Origin: an archaeon
GTDB lineage: Archaea; Nanobdellota; Nanobdellia; Pacearchaeales; GW2011-AR1
Length of the DNA stretch: 64,000 bases
Reading direction: 5' to 3'
Assembly: GCA_018653485.1 (NCBI GenBank)
Contig: JABHZE010000002.1
Location: 142,395 to 206,394, forward strand
Shown here: positions 52,044-61,862 of the stretch, piece by piece
Layout: the number at the start of each line of letters is the position of its first letter
How positions within the stretch are numbered: the stretch's first letter is position 1
The notes under the pieces: model-generated
What the model saw: the letters and a program-made list of their open reading frames with translations, nothing else
Told to the model about the DNA's origin: nothing
Database searches by the model: none
Made by a program: the position numbers and the translations under genes

Positions 52044-53629
52044 AAATTCTAGGCGCAGCTTTAGGAGAAGATGTACATGTTCAAGGAGTTTATCACTTTT
52101 TACAAGAAGCACAAAGACAAGGTTATGAAACAGATTTTTTAGGACCTGCAATAGATGTGGATCAAATTATTCAAAAAGCAAAAAATGAAAATCCAGACAT
52201 TGTTGCAGTAAGTTATAGGTTAACTCCTGAAAATGGAAGACATCTAATAAAAGAACTAAAAGAAAAAGCAAGAGATTCAGGATTAAAGACAAGATTTGTT
52301 TTTGGTGGAACAGAACCAGTTGCAATGATTGCAAGAGATTCAAATTTCTTTAGTTTTATTGCTGATGGAAGTAATAACGATGAAATCCCTTACTTTTTAA
52401 GAGACGAAGAAAAAAAAGAAAGTTCTGAAAAACCATCTCAAAATGTTTTAGAAAGAATGAAGCAGAAAAAATCAACCCCATTATTAAGAACTCATTATGG
52501 GCAACCCACTTTAGAGGCAACAATAGACGGAATAACTCAGATAGCTGAATCAGGTTTAATAGATGTTATATCATTGGGAACAGATCAGGATGCTCAATCA
52601 AATTTCTTTCATCCAGAAAGACAAGACATAAAAAGAGCAGGAGCAGGAGGAGTTCCAGTTAGATCTCCAGAAGATTTTAAAAAATTATTTTTAGCAACTA
52701 GAACAGGTAATTTCCCATTAATGAGAAGTTATGCTGGAACAGATGATTTAATAGAAATGGCAGAAATGTATGAAAATACGTTTGGCAATGCATGGCCAGC
52801 AATACCTATATTTTGGTTTAATGATATGGATGGGAGAGGACCTCAAGATTTAGAAAAATCTGTTTCTGAACATTTAAAATTAATACAATGGTATTCAGAA
52901 AGAGACTTCCCAGTAGAAATTCTTGAATCTCACCATTGGGGTATGAGGGGAGCGCATGATTCATTAGCAGTTGCTACAGCCTATTTAGGTGCAAAAGTTA
53001 CAAAAGAATTAGGAGTAAAAGATTATATTCACCAATATATGTTTAATATTCCTCAAAGAATTTCAGCTACTAATGATCTTGCAAAAATGTTAGCAGTAAG
53101 AGAATTAATAACTGAGTTAAAATCAGATTCATTTCATGTATATACACAAACAAGAGCAGGATTACCTAGTTTTCCAAACCATTTAGAAGAAGCAAGAGCA
53201 CAATTAGCTAATTCAACATTATTACAAATGCAATTAAATCCAGATATTATTCATGTGGTAAATTATTCTGAACCTCATCATGCTGCAACAGCTCAAGATG
53301 TAATTGATAGTGCACATATAACTCTTCATGCAATAAAAAATTCTCAAGGGATGCCGAGTTTAGTTACCAATTCTGAAGTTGTTAGAAGAAAAGAAGAACT
53401 AAAACAAGGTGCAAGATATATTCTTAATCATGTAGAAGCAAATGGAGATTTAACAGATTCCAAATATCTTACTTCATTAGTTACAAAAGGAGTTTTAGAC
53501 GCTCCAATGTTAAAAGGAAATCAATATGCTAGAGGAAAATTAGAAGTAGTTGAAAAAAATGGGGCTTATTTTCCAGTAAAAGATGGAAAATTTATTAATG
53601 AAAGAGAAAGATTGGAGGTATTAAGATGA
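52040..53629 (+). CDS. Cobalamin-binding mutase-like protein (N-terminal B12 domain plus MutE-like TIM barrel)
   Basis: DVHVQG (DxHxxG) B12 motif, VSYRLTPENG, FVFGGTEP; C-terminal ESHHWGMRGAHDSLAVATAYLGAK...KDYIHQYMFNIPQR. Confidence 0.75.
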   Translation: MKILGAALGEDVHVQGVYHFLQEAQRQGYETDFLGPAIDVDQIIQKAKNENPDIVAVSYRLTPENGRHLIKELKEKARDSGLKTRFVFGGTEPVAMIARDSNFFSFIADGSNNDEIPYFLRDEEKKESSEKPSQNVLERMKQKKSTPLLRTHYGQPTLEATIDGITQIAESGLIDVISLGTDQDAQSNFFHPERQDIKRAGAGGVPVRSPEDFKKLFLATRTGNFPLMRSYAGTDDLIEMAEMYENTFGNAWPAIPIFWFNDMDGRGPQDLEKSVSEHLKLIQWYSERDFPVEILESHHWGMRGAHDSLAVATAYLGAKVTKELGVKDYIHQYMFNIPQRISATNDLAKMLAVRELITELKSDSFHVYTQTRAGLPSFPNHLEEARAQLANSTLLQMQLNPDIIHVVNYSEPHHAATAQDVIDSAHITLHAIKNSQGMPSLVTNSEVVRRKEELKQGARYILNHVEANGDLTDSKYLTSLVTKGVLDAPMLKGNQYARGKLEVVEKNGAYFPVKDGKFINERERLEVLR

Positions 53630-54588
53630 AATTAGGAATATTTTGTAATAGGGATTATAGGGATTTTAGTATACCTAGAAATGATTTTTTATTAACTATA
53701 AATGAAGCAGTTTTTAGAGGCCATGATGTTTATTTTTTAAAAACAAGAGAGGTTAATGATTTAAGGAGTGCTCCTGCTTCTAAATTAAGAACAGAAGGAG
53801 TTAAAGATGTATACCAAAATGGACTTAGAGGAACAGAGCAAACAATAGATCTTTTTGATCTTGATACAATACTTTTAAGAGATACAGAAGTAAGAGGGCC
53901 TGATTTAATTAAAAAATTCAATCCTTTAGAAGAATCTGTATATTTTTTAAATAATCCTCAAGAAAGTGTAAATGCAGGGGATAAAGTGAATCATCAAAAA
54001 TACTTTGAAGGATTTCCAACAGCTAGAACTTATGTATTAAGAAGAGAAATGACAGGGGATGAAATGTCTAAGACAATTTCAGCAGTTCTTGCTAAAGAAG
54101 AGTTTCCTCTAGTCTTAAAGCCAAGTAATGGTTTTGCAGGAAAAGGAGTTACTAGGGCAAAGAGTAGAGAAGAGTTAGAATCAAAAGCAAAAGAACTTTT
54201 TGATTCTTATGGATGTATTCTTGTTCAAGAATTTCTTCCAGAAGCCTGTAAGGGAGATACACGATTTGTGTTTTTAGGGGGAGAGTTTCTTGTTTCTTTT
54301 CAACGGGTTTCAAAAGGAAATCAATGGAATCTAGCATCGGGGGAAGAAATTCAAATACCTTATGTTCCTTCAGAAGAAGAAATTAGAATGGGTCAAATAA
54401 TTGCTAGAAGAAGTGGACTAGATCTTGTTTCTGTTGATAAAATTGGATTGAATTTTAGTGAATTAAATGCTAGCCCTGGTTTTGAACATGATGCAAATAA
54501 AGTCTACAAAGGAGAAGGGTTACAGGTTCAAAAACAAATAGTAGATTTTCTTGAAAGAAGCTCAAAAGCATTTCATCAATCAAAATGA
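53626..54588 (+). CDS. Second ATP-grasp ligase (RimK/GshB-like)
   Basis: FPLVLKPSNGFAGKGVTRA; ILVQEFLPEACKGDTRFVFLGGEFLVSFQRVS; LNFSELNASPGFEH. Confidence 0.82.
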   Translation: MKLGIFCNRDYRDFSIPRNDFLLTINEAVFRGHDVYFLKTREVNDLRSAPASKLRTEGVKDVYQNGLRGTEQTIDLFDLDTILLRDTEVRGPDLIKKFNPLEESVYFLNNPQESVNAGDKVNHQKYFEGFPTARTYVLRREMTGDEMSKTISAVLAKEEFPLVLKPSNGFAGKGVTRAKSREELESKAKELFDSYGCILVQEFLPEACKGDTRFVFLGGEFLVSFQRVSKGNQWNLASGEEIQIPYVPSEEEIRMGQIIARRSGLDLVSVDKIGLNFSELNASPGFEHDANKVYKGEGLQVQKQIVDFLERSSKAFHQSK

Positions 54589-55325
54589 AAAGGCCAGTAA
54601 TAGGAATAACAGGTCATTTTGATGACTTAGATACACATTCTAAATTTACAAAATATTTTGATAATTGTAGTGAAGCAATTAGAAAAGCTGGAGGAATACC
54701 TTACTTACTTCCTATTAGTTCAAATAATAAGGAGATTAGATTTCATCTTAAAAAAATAGACGGATTATTTTTAACAGGCGGAGGAGGCCTTTCAAGAATC
54801 ATAAAAAATAAAAAATTTTTACCAGAATTAAAAGATATTAATCCAGAGAGATATAAATTTGAAAAAAAACTTATTTTTCTTGCAAAAAAAATGAATCTCC
54901 CAATGATAGGATTATGTAGGGGTCATCAAATGATTACTGAAATTTTTGGAGGAAGTTTAAGAAATTTAACCAAAGAAGAGGTAAAAGTGCATTATCAAAA
55001 AAAACCAGGGTATTGTTCAGTTCATAATATTACCTTGAATAAAAAGAGCAAACTTTACAGATTATTAAAACAAGAAAACCTAAAAGTAAATAGTTTTCAT
55101 AGGCAAATAACAAATCAAGTTCCTAAAGGGTTTATTGTTTCTTCTTATCATGAAAATAAAATTATAGAAAGTATTGAGCATAAAAACAAACCGATTATTA
55201 GTTTGCAATTTCATCCTGAAAAACAACTAGATACCAGGGAAAGTATTCTTATTTTTAAATATTTTATAAGATTGTGTAGAAAGTATTCAGGTTATCGAAA
55301 GAAATGGAATCGTTTAGTACTTTGA
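54585..55325 (+). CDS. Class-I glutamine amidotransferase / peptidase C26-like (gamma-glutamyl hydrolase-type) protein
   Basis: GLFLTGGGGLS; PMIGLCRGHQMITEIFGGSL; ISLQFHPEKQ. Confidence 0.85.
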   Translation: MKRPVIGITGHFDDLDTHSKFTKYFDNCSEAIRKAGGIPYLLPISSNNKEIRFHLKKIDGLFLTGGGGLSRIIKNKKFLPELKDINPERYKFEKKLIFLAKKMNLPMIGLCRGHQMITEIFGGSLRNLTKEEVKVHYQKKPGYCSVHNITLNKKSKLYRLLKQENLKVNSFHRQITNQVPKGFIVSSYHENKIIESIEHKNKPIISLQFHPEKQLDTRESILIFKYFIRLCRKYSGYRKKWNRLVL

Positions 55326-55397
55326 TAAGGTATTGACCCCAAACCTATATAAATCTCCCAATTCTCTTATAACTATAAATAAAAACCGGTGTCTTAA

Positions 55398-56729
55398 ATG
55401 AAAATATATACAATAGGCGGATTTAATGAAGTAGGCAAGAATATGACTGCAGTAGACTTAGGCGAAGATGTTATATTGTTCGATTGTGGATTATTCCTTC
55501 CACCAATTGTAGAATTAGAAGAAGCAGAAAAAGTTTATACTGAAAAAAAATTAAGAGGGATTAAAGCAATTCCAGATGATTTAATGTTAGATAAATTAGG
55601 TTTAAGAGACAAAGTTAGAGCAATTATTCCAAGCCATGCACATTTAGATCATATTGGAGCAATACCTTTTATGGCACATAGGTATAATGCAGAAGTAATT
55701 GGAACCCCTTTCACAATAGAAGTTTTAAAATCAATATTAAGTGATGAAAAAATTAATTTAATGAATAAACTAAAAGTAGTTCAACCAAATTCTTTTTGTT
55801 ATGTTCAAGGAAAACAAAAAAAATACAGAGTAGATTTTGTAAATATCACTCATTCAACAATTCAATGTTCTCTTGTAGCACTTCATACTCCTGAAGGAAT
55901 AGTGCTTTATGCAAATGATTTCAAATTAGACAATACACCCATTATGGGACAAAAACCAAATTATGATCTTCTTAAAAAACTAGGTGAAGAAGGTATAAAG
56001 GTTCTTATTGTAGATTCATTATATTCTGGAGATGCAAGAAAAACAGCAAGTGAAAAAGTAGCAAGAACTCTTTTAGAGGAAGTTTTATTTACAACTAGAA
56101 ATGAAAATGCAGGATTAATTGTAACAACATTTTCATCACATATCGCAAGATTAAAATCAATAACAGAATTTGGAAAAAAATTAAATAGAAAAATAGTTTT
56201 CTTAGGAAGAAGTTTAAACAAATATGTTACTTCTGCAACAAAAGTAGATATGTGCCCGTTTAGAAAAGACGTAGAAATAGCAACTTATAGAAAACAATTA
56301 GAAAGAAAATTAAAACAAATAGATAAAAGAAGATCAGAATATATGGTTGTTTGCACAGGGCATCAAGGAGAGCCAGGAAGTATTTTAGATAGATTAGGAA
56401 GAAATAAATTACCTTTTAAGTTTAATAAAGAAGATAATATTGTTTTTTCTTCTTCAATTATTCCTGCTGAAACAAATATAAAAAATAGAGAAAGATTAGA
56501 TTTAAAATTAAGAAAAAGAGGAGCAAGATTATTTAATAATGTTCATGTATCTGGCCATGGTGGTAGGGAAGATTTAAGAGACTTTCTTAATTTAATAAAT
56601 CCAGAACACATAATCCCTTCTCATGGAAGTCATGAAAAAATAGCACCAATGATTGATTTAGCAAAAGAATTAGGATATAAACCTAAAAACCTCCATTTAA
56701 TGAATGATGGCGATGCTAAAAAATTCTAA
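55398..56729 (+). CDS. RNase J-type metallo-beta-lactamase/beta-CASP ribonuclease
   Basis: GGFNEVGKNMTAVDLGEDVILFDCGLFLP; PSHAHLDHIGAIPFMAHRY; HVSGHGGREDLRDFLNLINPEHIIPSHG. Confidence 0.92.
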   Translation: MKIYTIGGFNEVGKNMTAVDLGEDVILFDCGLFLPPIVELEEAEKVYTEKKLRGIKAIPDDLMLDKLGLRDKVRAIIPSHAHLDHIGAIPFMAHRYNAEVIGTPFTIEVLKSILSDEKINLMNKLKVVQPNSFCYVQGKQKKYRVDFVNITHSTIQCSLVALHTPEGIVLYANDFKLDNTPIMGQKPNYDLLKKLGEEGIKVLIVDSLYSGDARKTASEKVARTLLEEVLFTTRNENAGLIVTTFSSHIARLKSITEFGKKLNRKIVFLGRSLNKYVTSATKVDMCPFRKDVEIATYRKQLERKLKQIDKRRSEYMVVCTGHQGEPGSILDRLGRNKLPFKFNKEDNIVFSSSIIPAETNIKNRERLDLKLRKRGARLFNNVHVSGHGGREDLRDFLNLINPEHIIPSHGSHEKIAPMIDLAKELGYKPKNLHLMNDGDAKKF

Positions 56730-56748
56730 TTAAAATAATTAAAACAAA

Positions 56749-57267
56749 ATGGTAAATGAAGACATCCTCACAGCTTTAAAGAATGGGGTTCAAAAAGGAG
56801 AATCATTAGAAACTTCAATAAAAATAGCAATTAATTCAGGATATAATCCAAGAGAAGTTAAAGAAGCTGCAAATTATGTTGGAAAAGGAACACTTTCTTC
56901 ATTACACACAAAACCCACAGAACATTTAGCAATGCCTTCTAAAAAAAGTTTTTTTTCATTTGGAAGAAAATCAAAAAAACAAAAAAACAAAATTCAAATG
57001 CCTAAAATACCAATTAAATCAACAAAACCAATTCCCTCACAACAAACTCAAAAACAAACTCAACAACAAATTAAACAATCAATTGAAGCCCCATCACCAA
57101 ATATTGAAATATCCTCCCCAACACCTTCAACTCAAAAACCTCAAAAACCAATTAAACCAAAGAGAACAAAAGAAATAATTCTTTTAGTAACCCTATTAAC
57201 ACTTATTGGAGTTTTAGTTTTCACAATAATTTTTAAGGATAGGATATTATCTTTCTTTACAGGATAA
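56749..57267 (+). CDS. Membrane protein with Pro/Gln-rich linker and C-terminal TM
   Basis: TKEIILLVTLLTLIGVLVFTIIF. Confidence 0.65.
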   Translation: MVNEDILTALKNGVQKGESLETSIKIAINSGYNPREVKEAANYVGKGTLSSLHTKPTEHLAMPSKKSFFSFGRKSKKQKNKIQMPKIPIKSTKPIPSQQTQKQTQQQIKQSIEAPSPNIEISSPTPSTQKPQKPIKPKRTKEIILLVTLLTLIGVLVFTIIFKDRILSFFTG

Positions 57268-57268
57268 A

Positions 57269-57856
57269 ATGCAAATCTATCAACCTGCAGAAGATTCTTA
57301 TCTTCTCCAAGAAACTTTAAAACAATACTTAAAATCTAAATCCAAAAATATAAAGATTCTTGACATGGGTTCTGGAACAGGAATTCAAGCTAAAACCGCA
57401 AGAGATTTAGGATTCAAAGATATAACTACTATAGATATTAATCCAAATGCAATAAAATTATTAGAAAAAGAAAAACTTAACCCTATCCTCTCCAATCTGT
57501 TCACAGAATTTAACCATTTCACAGAATTTAACCATAACACAGAATTTAACCAACAACAAAAATTCAATTTAATCACATTCAATGCACCATATCTTCCTGA
57601 AGATGAAAGAGAACCAGAAGACACAAAACAAAATACAACTGCAGGTGAAAAAGGATACGAAATAATTTTAGATTTTTTAGAACAAGCAAAACCTCATTTA
57701 ACTCAGGATGGAGAAATTTTATTATTAATATCTTCATTAAGCCAACCAAATATAATTGAAAAAAAGGCAAGAGAATTAAAATACAATTTTAAAATACTTA
57801 ATCAAACATCATTATTTTTTGAAAAATTATTTGTATATAAATTATCTAATCTCTAA
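57269..57856 (+). CDS. HemK/PrmC-like methyltransferase
   Basis: MQIYQPAEDSYLLQETLKQYL; ILDMGSGTGIQAKTA; FNAPYLPEDEREPED. Confidence 0.85.
   Translation: MQIYQPAEDSYLLQETLKQYLKSKSKNIKILDMGSGTGIQAKTARDLGFKDITTIDINPNAIKLLEKEKLNPILSNLFTEFNHFTEFNHNTEFNQQQKFNLITFNAPYLPEDEREPEDTKQNTTAGEKGYEIILDFLEQAKPHLTQDGEILLLISSLSQPNIIEKKARELKYNFKILNQTSLFFEKLFVYKLSNL
57500..57555 (+). repeat. In-frame 18-bp tandem repeat (ACAGAATTTAACCAnnnn x3, encoding TEFNxx)
   Basis: Repeat starts at 57503, 57521, 57539. Confidence 0.85.
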
Positions 57857-57891
57857 GGGCTTGGTGAATTCTTCTAACAAATTTAAATCAA

Positions 57892-57942
57892 CAGAAATTT
57901 TTATTTTTCTCCCCCTATTTATGAGGGAGAACAAATCAAAAT
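57892..57942 (+). repeat. Dispersed hairpin repeat copy 4
   Basis: CAGAAATTTTTATTTTTCTCCCCCTATTTATGAGGGAGAACAAATCAAAATT. Confidence 0.85.
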
Positions 57943-58090
57943 TAGTAAACACTTATTCTTAAAAAATCATCACATTTTAAGCAGTTAAAACTTATATTTA
58001 AAGCGTTCGCAAGCCTTATAAACTCAAGGATTTCTAATTACTTTTTAAAGTTTTAGCAATGCTTTAAAAACTAAAAGACTTAAACAAAAG

Positions 58091-58405
58091 ATGGAAGAAC
58101 CACCCCTTGAAGAGTTAGATATTAATGGATTACCTAAAAGAAAAAAACGAGCTTATATCCTTGCTTATGAGAAAGCTCAACATTTAATGATTGATCCTGA
58201 AAAAGGCAAAGGAGATCCTGAAAGAATCAGACCCTACATTGAAATAGCTGAAATAGAGGCCCAAACAAGAAGAACAAACCTTAGAGCATTACTTTTTTTA
58301 TCACATGTTTTCGGACAAAGAAGATTTTCAGATGGACATCTTACTCCAATTCAAAGAAGAGCTTTTCAAGATGCATACACTCATCCATATCATGCAAGCC
58401 ATTAA
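58091..58405 (+). CDS. Hypothetical protein (104 aa)
   Basis: ORF with good codon character. Confidence 0.5.
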   Translation: MEEPPLEELDINGLPKRKKRAYILAYEKAQHLMIDPEKGKGDPERIRPYIEIAEIEAQTRRTNLRALLFLSHVFGQRRFSDGHLTPIQRRAFQDAYTHPYHASH

Positions 58406-58488
58406 CTGCTCCTAAATATATGTTATAATATCTATTTCTATATAAATCAAATTCATCATTTCTAGATAAAGAAGAGATTAAAACTAAA

Positions 58489-59673
58489 ATGAAATTTTCA
58501 CATATAGCAGATTCACATTTAGGGGGTTGGAGACAACCAGAACTACAAGAACTTAATTTAGAATCTTTTAGAAAAGCAATTGAAATATCAATAGATGAAG
58601 GAGCAGAATTTATACTTTTTTCAGGAGATTTATTTGATTCACCATTTCCATCAATAGAAATACTTAAAGAAACCTTTGCAGAATTTAAAAAAATAAAAGA
58701 AGCAGGACTTAAAGCATATATTATTGCAGGAAGTCATGATTATTCTGTTTCAGGAAAAACATTTTTAGATGTTTTAGAAAAAGCAGGTTTTTGTCAAATT
58801 TGTAAATATAATGAAACAGAAGAAGAAATAATTTTAGAACCTTCAACACATAAATCTTGTTATATTTATGGTTATCCTGGTAAAAAATCAGGTTTAGAAG
58901 TTCAATCATTAAAAAAAGTTAAAATCAATGAACCTTATTCAAATTATTTTAGAATTTTAATGTTACATACAACAATAAAAGAAGCAATAGCAGATATACC
59001 TATAGATTCAATCCCTTTAACAGATTTGCCAAAAGCAGATTACTATGCATTAGGGCATATTCATATGGATTTTGAACAAGAAATTGAAGGAAAACCTGCA
59101 ATTTATGGTGGCCCGACATTTCCAAATAATTTTAAAGAGTTAGAGGAATTAAAATACGGCAGATTTTATATTATAGATGTAGAAGGATATACAAAAGTAA
59201 CAAAAAAAGAGATAAAACTTAAGGAAACAGAATTAGTTGAAATTGAATTAGATGATGCATTAAAAGGAACAGAGATAATCTTAAATGAACTTGAAAAAAG
59301 AGAACTTAAAGACAAGATAGTTTTATTAAAAATAAAAGGAGTATTAAGGCAAGGAAAACCATCTGATATTAAATTTATTGAAATTCAAGAATATCTTGAA
59401 AAATCAGGAGTTTATTCTTTTTTAAAAAATACTTCTAAATTAGGATTAGAAAAAAGAGAAACTAATTTTAAATTTGAATCTAATGAAATGGAAGATGTTG
59501 AACAAACATTAGTAAAAAAATATGAAAAAGAAAACCCATCTAATTTTAATCAGTTAATATTCCCATTAATGGAAAATCTTTCATTAGAAAAACAAGAAGG
59601 TGAAACAAATACAATTTTTCAAAATAGATTATTATCTTCTTTAAGTAAGGTTCTTGAGGTAGAGTTTATATGA
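58489..59673 (+). CDS. mre11: DNA double-strand break repair nuclease Mre11
   Basis: FSHIADSHLGGWRQPEL; FILFSGDLFDSPFPS; AGSHD; YYALGHIHMDF. Confidence 0.9.
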   Translation: MKFSHIADSHLGGWRQPELQELNLESFRKAIEISIDEGAEFILFSGDLFDSPFPSIEILKETFAEFKKIKEAGLKAYIIAGSHDYSVSGKTFLDVLEKAGFCQICKYNETEEEIILEPSTHKSCYIYGYPGKKSGLEVQSLKKVKINEPYSNYFRILMLHTTIKEAIADIPIDSIPLTDLPKADYYALGHIHMDFEQEIEGKPAIYGGPTFPNNFKELEELKYGRFYIIDVEGYTKVTKKEIKLKETELVEIELDDALKGTEIILNELEKRELKDKIVLLKIKGVLRQGKPSDIKFIEIQEYLEKSGVYSFLKNTSKLGLEKRETNFKFESNEMEDVEQTLVKKYEKENPSNFNQLIFPLMENLSLEKQEGETNTIFQNRLLSSLSKVLEVEFI

Positions 59674-61718
59674 GAATCAAGAAACTTTCAATAGAAAACA
59701 TAAGAAGTTATGAGAATCAAGAAATAGAATTCCCCACAGGTTCAACATTATTATCAGGAGATATTGGTTCTGGAAAAACAACAATATTATTAGCAATAGA
59801 ATTTGCACTTTTTGGATTACAACCATCACAAAAAGCATCATCATTATTAAGAACAAATACAGATACTGGGAAGGTAATCTTAGAATTTGAAATAGAGGAT
59901 AGAAATATAACAATTGAGAGAAGTTTAAAGAAAACAAATAAATCAATAACACAAGATTCAGCTTCAATAACCATAGATGATGAAAAATTTGAAGAAAGTG
60001 TAACAGAAATTAAAAATAGGGTTTTAAAACTACTAAATTATCCTGCAGAATTTGCTAAAAAAACAAATTTATTATACAAATTCACAGTTTATACTCCTCA
60101 AGAAGAAATGAAACAGATTATTCTTGAACCAGGAGATATAAGACTAAACACATTAAGACATGTTTTTGGAATTGATAAATATAAGAAAATAGAAGAAAAT
60201 ACTTCTGTTTTAACTTCAAAACTAAGAGAAAAGATTAGACTCAATGAAGGAATACTTTATGATTTAGAAGAAAATAAACAAAGACTTAAAGAAAAACAAA
60301 ATAAGTTAATAGAACAAAAACAAAAACAAGAAGAGCTATTAGAAGAATATAATAAATCTATTAAATTAAGGGAAGAAAAAGAAAAGGATTTATTAGAGAT
60401 TCAGGAAAAGATAAACAAAAAATCAACTTATGAGAATGAAAAATCTAAATCTAATGTGCTAATGTCTGAGAAAAAACAACAGATCACAACACTTCAAAAC
60501 AATATTAATACCTTAAATCTTCAAATACAAGAAGCTAAAAAAATAACTTTTAATGAAGATGAATTTAACTCTCTTGACGATAGAATAGATTTTCAACAAA
60601 ATAGAGAAGAAGAATTACAAAAAGAATACATCCAGATAATTGGAAAAATTAATTCTAAAGATTCTAAAAAAAGAGAAACAGAACAACTAAAATTAAAAAT
60701 TTCTGGAATGGATAAATGTCCTACTTGTTTACAAAAAGTTTCAGAAGAATATAAGTCAAATATTTTTAAAACAACTGATGAAGAAGTAGGTTTTTTAGCA
60801 AAAGATTTAGAAAAACTTATTGTAAGAAAAAATCAATTAATTGGAGAAATTGAAAATACTAAAAAAATAAAAGAATCTTATAGAAAACGAAAATCAGAAT
60901 TAGAATTATTAAAAATTAAATCAGAAAATCTAAAAGAAAAAGAACAAAGAATTTTAGATATAGAAAAACAAAAATCCACAATTCAATCAGATTTAGAATT
61001 ACTAAATAAACACATAGAAACAATAGATAAATCTATTTTAGAATTTTCAAAATATGATGCTATTTATGAAAAAAAGAATAAAGAACTTCAATTAGCAAAA
61101 CAAACTGAAAATCAATCAGCAATTAGAAAAGCAGAAATAAACAAAGAAATACAATTTTTAGATATTCAAATAAAAGAAGAAAAAGAAAGAATAGATAAAA
61201 AGTTAGAAATCAAAAAGAAAACAGAAAGAATAAGAGAATTAGAATACTGGATTTCAGAGAAATTCATTGAACTTGTCCTTTCCACCGAAAAACAAGTAAT
61301 GCTCACATTAAAAGACGAATTTTCAAGATTATTCTCAAAATGGTTTGCAATTTTAGTCTCAGACACACTAAATGCAAGATTAGATGATGATTTCGCACCT
61401 GTAATTGAACAGCAAGATTATGAGTTAGATTACGCATTCCTAAGTGGGGGAGAAAGAACAGCAATAGCCCTAGCTTACAGACTCTCACTTAACCAAGTAA
61501 TAAATTCAATGCTCTCAAACATCAAAACCTCAAACCTAGTTATTCTAGACGAACCCACAGATGGGTTCTCAGCACAACAATTAGATAAAATGCGAGATGT
61601 TTTAGGACAACTTCAAACAGAACAACTTATCTTAGTATCTCACGAGCAAAAGATAGAAGGTTTTGTAGATAATATTATCAGGATAAGAAAGGATAATGGT
61701 GTAACAGGGGTTGAGTGA
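59670..61718 (+). CDS. rad50: DNA double-strand break repair ATPase Rad50
   Basis: Walker A SGDIGSGKTTILLAI; zinc hook CPTC; LSGGERTAIALAYRLSLN; VILDEPTDGF. Confidence 0.95.
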   Translation: MRIKKLSIENIRSYENQEIEFPTGSTLLSGDIGSGKTTILLAIEFALFGLQPSQKASSLLRTNTDTGKVILEFEIEDRNITIERSLKKTNKSITQDSASITIDDEKFEESVTEIKNRVLKLLNYPAEFAKKTNLLYKFTVYTPQEEMKQIILEPGDIRLNTLRHVFGIDKYKKIEENTSVLTSKLREKIRLNEGILYDLEENKQRLKEKQNKLIEQKQKQEELLEEYNKSIKLREEKEKDLLEIQEKINKKSTYENEKSKSNVLMSEKKQQITTLQNNINTLNLQIQEAKKITFNEDEFNSLDDRIDFQQNREEELQKEYIQIIGKINSKDSKKRETEQLKLKISGMDKCPTCLQKVSEEYKSNIFKTTDEEVGFLAKDLEKLIVRKNQLIGEIENTKKIKESYRKRKSELELLKIKSENLKEKEQRILDIEKQKSTIQSDLELLNKHIETIDKSILEFSKYDAIYEKKNKELQLAKQTENQSAIRKAEINKEIQFLDIQIKEEKERIDKKLEIKKKTERIRELEYWISEKFIELVLSTEKQVMLTLKDEFSRLFSKWFAILVSDTLNARLDDDFAPVIEQQDYELDYAFLSGGERTAIALAYRLSLNQVINSMLSNIKTSNLVILDEPTDGFSAQQLDKMRDVLGQLQTEQLILVSHEQKIEGFVDNIIRIRKDNGVTGVE

Positions 61719-61773
61719 GGGGGTGAAAAAATGGAGATTGGTTTGGGGTGAGTGAGGGAGTTATAGGGGTGAG

Positions 61774-61821
61774 AATATTATCAGGATAAGAAAGGATAAT
61801 GGGGTTACAGGGGTTGAATAG
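61774..61821 (+). pseudogene. Remnant copy of the Rad50 3' end (ENIIRIRKDNGVTGVE*)
   Basis: 48-nt match to 61671..61718 with only synonymous/stop-synonymous differences. Confidence 0.8.
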
Positions 61822-61862
61822 GGATCAAATAGATTTTTAAAGATTAGATTATTGTTAGAATA

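Noticed and set aside
49945-55325. Cassette considered as a lysine/arginine LysW-type or glutathione pathway
   Set aside because: No LysW carrier, no gamma-glutamylcysteine ligase and none of the associated kinase/reductase genes; opine dehydrogenase and B12 mutase-like genes do not fit.
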